A stretch of DNA of 64,000 bases from Tritrichomonas musculus (lineage: Eukaryota; Parabasalia; Tritrichomonadida; Tritrichomonadidae): positions 723,217 to 787,216 of the forward strand of contig JAPFFF010000065.1 in the NCBI GenBank assembly GCA_039105265.1, given 5' to 3'. Positions 59,389-64,000 of the stretch are shown here, piece after piece (positions within the stretch are counted from its first letter, which is position 1; every line of letters begins with the position of its first letter). Under the pieces are notes generated by a model. The model was not told the origin of the DNA. It did no database searches and worked only from the letters and a program-made list of their open reading frames with translations. The translations under genes and the position numbers were made by a program.

Positions 59389-60205
59389 ATGAAACTTGCC
59401 TGCGATTGTGACAATCATGAACTTGTTGACTGTTTTATATCACAGGAAGGATTTGAGTTCAAACCTTACATTTTCCAGAATGCGACATCTTTGACGAGAA
59501 TTAACATTCCTGACGCGTTTACAGTGATACCAAACTCAGCATTCCGAAACTGCTCGTCACTTATCGCAGTTTCTATCCCTTCTTTTGTAACTTCATTTGA
59601 AACAGCTTGTTTCTTTGGGTGTGAAAGCTTGAAGGAAATCACAATTCCAGACACGGTTGTCTCGATTGGCAGTTATGCCTTCTGCGATTGTTTCTCGCTG
59701 GAAGAAGTCACAGTTCCTCCTTCGGTTAAACGGATTGAAAGGTCTGTTTTCAGTGGCTGTAAATCATTGAAAAAAGTGACACTTCCAGAATCAATTTTAT
59801 TTATTGAATCTTTCGCCTTCGAAGGCTGCACTAGTTTGAAAGAGATCAACATTCCTCCCTGTGTAACCGAAATTGGAGCATGCTCATTCAAAGACTGCTC
59901 GTCCTTGGAAAAAATTGTCATTCCTTCATCTGTGACCAAAATTGGAAGGAAATGCTTTAAAGGATGCCTGGAGTTGTCTAGCATCACCATTCCTCCCTCC
60001 TTTGATTTAAAAATGCTCGATGAAAACTTTTGAAACTGGTTCATTTAATGATTGTTATGGCTTGGCAGGAGATTTGAATATCCATAAATCTGTTGCATTC
60101 ATTGGAGAGTCTTCACTTGAAGGATGCTTTAACATGTGTGGTTTTCTAACGATTCTTGATTTGAATCATTTGCAAATCAGACAATTGTTAAATACATTAT
60201 TATAA
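59389..60205 (+). pseudogene. BspA-like LRR remnant, second copy
   Basis: Duplicate of 46142-46958 with the same frameshift (near 60027), so the gene broke before the 13-kb duplication. Confidence 0.75.
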
Positions 60206-60552
60206 GGCGTATTATGATAGAGAGAAATAATCATTTAACTAAAAATAAATATTTATTCATAAAAGTTAAAATTAGTGTTTATATTCAAAATCTATTTGAT
60301 TAATGAGCCATATTTTTCAAAGATCAAATCACCAATCCATGGTTGTTATTGAATAATAGAATATAAAGGAATTCATTCCCATTGCATTTGTGATGGGTAA
60401 TAATTGTGAAATACTTTTTGCATTGAAGATTGAACAGTCACATAATAAATGAAATTGTTTCTGAGAAAGAAAAAGTGACAAATATTATTAAAAGCTTCAT
60501 ATAAATAAAATATATTATTTAAATTTAACTATTAATTTCAGAATATGTGAAA
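60206..60552. other. AT-rich spacer, second copy
   Basis: Duplicate of 46959-47305; nothing seen besides the shared tRNA 5' flank. Confidence 0.6.
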
Positions 60553-60624
60553 GGGTGTTTAGCTCAGTGGTAGAGCGCTACATTTGCATTGTAGAGGCCA
60601 GGAGTTCGATCCTCCTAACATCCA
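60553..60624 (+). tRNA. tRNA-Ala (UGC), copy 3
   Basis: Same 72 nt and same flanks as 47306-47377; tandem-unit duplicate. Confidence 0.97.
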
Positions 60625-60632
60625 TATTTTTT
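60609..60632 (+). repeat. Target-site duplication, 5' side of LINE 4
   Basis: tRNA tail and T-run; the 3' partner is outside the window. Confidence 0.8.
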
Positions 60633-63600
60633 TTATTTTTAGTCCTTACCTTTTTAGCCAACGATAATGGCATATTTGCAATCAGCAGAAGACGCTAATT
60701 CGTTTGATACCCCTCCCGCTAATTTTCGCGAAAATTTTTCTAACGATATCTCTTTTTATAAAGAAAACCTACCTAACCGACCAACTTCACCTCACAAACC
60801 CAATTCTTTACCTTATACGAATCAAACATCTATACCAAACTTTATAGACCAACCTTATCAAGATTTATTCCTTTTCACGAATTACCATGAAAATCGTAAA
60901 TTATCTCAATTTTCGGAGTCTAACAAGTTTAATTATGACTCCTTTTCTATTTTCAATCCAAACACTTTTGAAATTCAATTTTATAATTTTAATAAATTTT
61001 CTTTTAACAACCGCGAACATTGTATTAAACAACATCGCCCAACAAATAAACAATTTACTCCAAATGTTTACCATTTACAACATCCACCTAAATCTCATTT
61101 TGATATCCCAATTTCTCAACAACATAAACCACATCATAACCAGCTAATTCAATCGCAGATACAGAATAACAAACTGAAGAATTCTCAACAACAGAATATC
61201 CAATCGACGCAATCACAACAACAGACTCACCATTCAAATCTTTCACAAGTACAGAATAATCAACCGCAGACTGAACTATCAATACTATCGCACAAACAGT
61301 CAAGTCAGCCGATACAATCACAAAAACAGCAACAGCTTTCTACGCAGCCACAATATCTGATTAATCATTCTCGGCGGTCAATTCCACCAAACAACCAGTC
61401 AACAAGACCAAATCTATGGAGTAAACAGATGACACATTCGAACTTACGGAATTTCCAGTCAATGCATTCACAAACACAAAACAGCCAATTGTTACATTCT
61501 CAGATACAGAACAACCAATCGATATATTCACTGACACAGAGCACACGGATGCAAATCAACCAGTCGATGCACTCACAGACACACAGCAAACAGAAGATGC
61601 ATTCACAGACACAAAACAACCAGTCTTTGAACTCACAGACTCACAGCAACCAATGGCACCCACTTACGCAAAGCAACCAGTCGATGCTTTCACAGACGCA
61701 AAGCAACCAGTCGATACATTCACAGAAGCATAGCATCCAGATGATACATTCACAAATACAGAACATTCAATCGATGCATTCTAAGACGCAAAACAATCAG
61801 TCAATACATTCATTGACGCAAAACAATCTACTGAGGCATTTACAGATGCAAACCAAACAGTCGATGTATTCAAAGTCACAGAACAATCAAATGTTGCATT
61901 CAAAGACACAAAATAACCAGTCAATACATTCATCGATACAGAGCAATCAGCCAATACAGTCTCATACACTGTACATCCAATCGATGCACTCACAGAAACA
62001 GATTCAGAACAACTATCCGAAGAATTTACTGTTTCAAAACAGCCAATCATTACATTTGCAATCACAGTACTACCAGACACTGACTCCTTCACAAGTTATT
62101 AGCTCTAACGTTGATGAAGAAAATCTGACATTCGCCATGAAAATGAAGAGAGGGCTAGTTGAAGACCCAACTATCTGTACAGAAATAGATACGATTAATG
62201 CCCCCAGTACAACAGTTGATGACGATGAAATCGAAGAATTTGACTATAAACGAGATGATTTCCTCTTCCTCCCGGAATTGAATCCATTGACTCAACTAAA
62301 GCAGTCATTTGATAATGAAGAAAATCTGACATTTATCATGAAAATGGAGAAAGGACTGGTTGAAGACCCTACTTCATATACAGATAATGATATACTTTGT
62401 GTCACCAGTACAACATCTAATGACGAAGACATCGAGGAGTTCGACTACAAGCCGGATTCCTTCCTCTTCCTTCAGGAATTGAACCCATCGACTCAATTAA
62501 TGAATTCATTTGACAACGAAGAAAATTCCACATTTATCATGAAATTGAAGAGAGGACTTGTTGAAGACCCAAGTATTGATACAGAAAACGAGGTATGTAA
62601 AGTTCCTAGTACAACAGTTGATGACGAAGACATCGAGGAGTTCGACTACAAGCCGGATTCCTTCCTCTTCCTTCAGGAATTGAACCCATCGACTCAATTA
62701 ATGAATTCATTTGACAACGAAGAAAATTCCACATTTATCATGAAAATGAAGAGAGGGCTTGTTGAAGACCCATCCATTTTAACAGAGTTTGACACAACAA
62801 TAGTCTCCAATCCAATATTGGATAATTTTGACACAGATAATTTTGATTATAAAACTGACTCTTTTCTTTTTTCCCCTGAGTTGAGCTTAACTTCTCATAT
62901 TTCATTTCCTGCAGATACAAAGCAATATGTCGATAAATTCACTAATATAGAACAAACAGGCGTTTCATTCACAAATACAAAGCAATCAATCAATGATTTC
63001 ACAAGTGCTAAGCAACCAATTGTAGTTTGCAATGATGCAGAACAATCTATTGATACATTTGTAAATGCAGGACAACCAGTTGATACATTAAGAGATCCAG
63101 AACATCCAGTCAAGACATTCAATGTCGCAGAACAATCAGCCGATGCACTCAAAGACGCAGAATTATCTGATGACGCATTCACTAATACAGAACATTCTGT
63201 CGACGCATTTGCAGACACAGGACATCCATTTGAAGAACCCATTGGCGCTGAACACACAAATGCAAAACAAGTAAATGATGTTATCACAGACACTGAACAA
63301 CCAATTAATGAATTCACTGACACTAATTATATAGATACAGAACAATCAGACGATGCACTCACAGACACTGAACACACAAATGCAGATCAACCAGCTGATG
63401 CATTCAAGCAACCTGAGGCATTCATAGATGCAGAGCAACCAGTCTATTTATCCACAGACCTTGAGCAATCAGACGAAACATTCGAAGCCACTGGACAAGC
63501 AGACGCAGTACTACGAATCGATTCTTTCGAAGACACAGAACAATTAATCGATGCTATCACTGACGCAAAAATATTAGCCGATACATTCACAGATGATGAA

Positions 63601-64000
63601 CACACAGATGCAGATCAACCAGTCGATGTAGTTGCAGACATAGGACTACCACCCGATACTTTTGCAGAAGCTGAAAACACAATTGCAGAAAAACCAGTCG
63701 ATACATTCACAGGCTCAGATCTATCAGAAGATACATTCACAGGCACTGAACAACTAACTGATACACTCTCAGATGCAGTACTACCGGCCAATTCATTCAC
63801 AGACACAGTACAATCAGTCGATGCGCTCGCTGATACTAAACAACTAATGGATTCATCCACTTATCCAGAGCAATTAGACGATGCATTCACACCTGCAAAA
63901 AATTCTTTCAAATCAGTCACTCTGTCAACTCATTCTAAGAAGCAGCAGCAAAACCAAGTAAATCGCTCGCACCAGCAGCAAATTCGTTTCAAGCACTTTC
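60633..64000 (+). mobile_element. R2-like LINE at tRNA-Ala, copy 4 (cut by window end)
   Basis: First 3.4 kb of a further copy, sharing the Glu-type codon near 62,346 with copies 2 and 3 rather than copy 1. Confidence 0.93.
60667..64000 (+). CDS. LINE ORF, N-terminal part, copy 4
   Basis: Open from the ATG to the window edge (about 1,111 codons), covering the Gln-rich array, the four acidic 66-aa units and the Asp/Glu array. Domains from Myb onward lie beyond the window. Confidence 0.93.
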   Translation, partial: MAYLQSAEDANSFDTPPANFRENFSNDISFYKENLPNRPTSPHKPNSLPYTNQTSIPNFIDQPYQDLFLFTNYHENRKLSQFSESNKFNYDSFSIFNPNTFEIQFYNFNKFSFNNREHCIKQHRPTNKQFTPNVYHLQHPPKSHFDIPISQQHKPHHNQLIQSQIQNNKLKNSQQQNIQSTQSQQQTHHSNLSQVQNNQPQTELSILSHKQSSQPIQSQKQQQLSTQPQYLINHSRRSIPPNNQSTRPNLWSKQMTHSNLRNFQSMHSQTQNSQLLHSQIQNNQSIYSLTQSTRMQINQSMHSQTHSKQKMHSQTQNNQSLNSQTHSNQWHPLTQSNQSMLSQTQSNQSIHSQKHSIQMIHSQIQNIQSMHSKTQNNQSIHSLTQNNLLRHLQMQTKQSMYSKSQNNQMLHSKTQNNQSIHSSIQSNQPIQSHTLYIQSMHSQKQIQNNYPKNLLFQNSQSLHLQSQYYQTLTPSQVISSNVDEENLTFAMKMKRGLVEDPTICTEIDTINAPSTTVDDDEIEEFDYKRDDFLFLPELNPLTQLKQSFDNEENLTFIMKMEKGLVEDPTSYTDNDILCVTSTTSNDEDIEEFDYKPDSFLFLQELNPSTQLMNSFDNEENSTFIMKLKRGLVEDPSIDTENEVCKVPSTTVDDEDIEEFDYKPDSFLFLQELNPSTQLMNSFDNEENSTFIMKMKRGLVEDPSILTEFDTTIVSNPILDNFDTDNFDYKTDSFLFSPELSLTSHISFPADTKQYVDKFTNIEQTGVSFTNTKQSINDFTSAKQPIVVCNDAEQSIDTFVNAGQPVDTLRDPEHPVKTFNVAEQSADALKDAELSDDAFTNTEHSVDAFADTGHPFEEPIGAEHTNAKQVNDVITDTEQPINEFTDTNYIDTEQSDDALTDTEHTNADQPADAFKQPEAFIDAEQPVYLSTDLEQSDETFEATGQADAVLRIDSFEDTEQLIDAITDAKILADTFTDDEHTDADQPVDVVADIGLPPDTFAEAENTIAEKPVDTFTGSDLSEDTFTGTEQLTDTLSDAVLPANSFTDTVQSVDALADTKQLMDSSTYPEQLDDAFTPAKNSFKSVTLSTHSKKQQQNQVNRSHQQQIRFKHF

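Larger units (their letters stand above)
34139..60632 (+). repeat. 13,247-bp tandem segmental repeat
   Basis: Unit 1 is 34139-47385, unit 2 is 47386-60632, and unit 3 begins at 60633. Each is LINE, target duplication, about 3 kb of host DNA, tRNA-Ala. All matching features are offset by exactly 13,247 bp and their translations agree. Confidence 0.9.

Overview
The window looks like nuclear DNA of a parabasalid (a trichomonad such as Tritrichomonas or a relative). The reasons are a Polinton/Maverick block with long intronless genes, a BspA-like leucine-rich-repeat gene remnant, a gene with the DUF3447/ankyrin-like build common in trichomonads, very short 5' leaders, AT-rich spacers and standard stop codons. 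The genus is inference; no rRNA or other diagnostic locus is present.

Region 1 (1 to about 22,400) is Polinton/Maverick DNA, probably two elements or one mosaic. The left part (1 to about 9,717) carries, mostly on the minus strand, a NUMOD4-HNH endonuclease, a probable major capsid protein, a small amphipathic capsid-associated protein, the packaging ATPase and the retroviral-type integrase, plus a fibre-like gene on the plus strand that runs off the left edge. A spacer with short direct repeats (iterons) and a strong hairpin (9718-9756) separates it from the right part (about 9,757-22,380). That part carries a fibre-like gene, a 1,865-aa protein-primed DNA polymerase B with an embedded HNH-like module, a KilA-N protein, a large second fibre-like protein and small coiled-coil proteins. 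The 450-bp spacer upstream of polB is rich in hairpins and has a Pol III B-box-like sequence. A 16-bp palindrome occurs both between genes and inside the KilA-N gene.

Region 2 (about 22,460-23,890) is host DNA: a decayed COP9 signalosome subunit 5 (CSN5/JAB1) gene, then AT-rich sequence ending in an intact tRNA-Ala(UGC) gene.

Region 3 (23,891-64,000) is the main find. It holds four copies of a roughly 10.14-kb non-LTR retrotransposon (LINE) lying exactly at the 3' end of tRNA-Ala(UGC). Its single ORF of 3,336 aa has an unusual 1,240-aa repeat-built N-terminus, Myb/SANT-like repeats, three C2H2 zinc fingers, a reverse transcriptase, a CCHC knuckle and a PD-(D/E)XK restriction-like endonuclease, which is R2-superclade logic. 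A 24-bp target-site duplication carries the last 16 nt of the tRNA and its T-run, so the tRNA stays whole. Copies 1 and 2 sit head to tail, separated by one target-site duplication. Copies 2, 3 and 4 belong to an apparently identical 13,247-bp tandem unit: LINE, about 3 kb of host DNA (kinase remnant, DUF3447-like gene, BspA-like pseudogene), then tRNA-Ala. Copy 1 has a frameshift; copies 2 and 3 are intact; copy 4 runs off the right edge.
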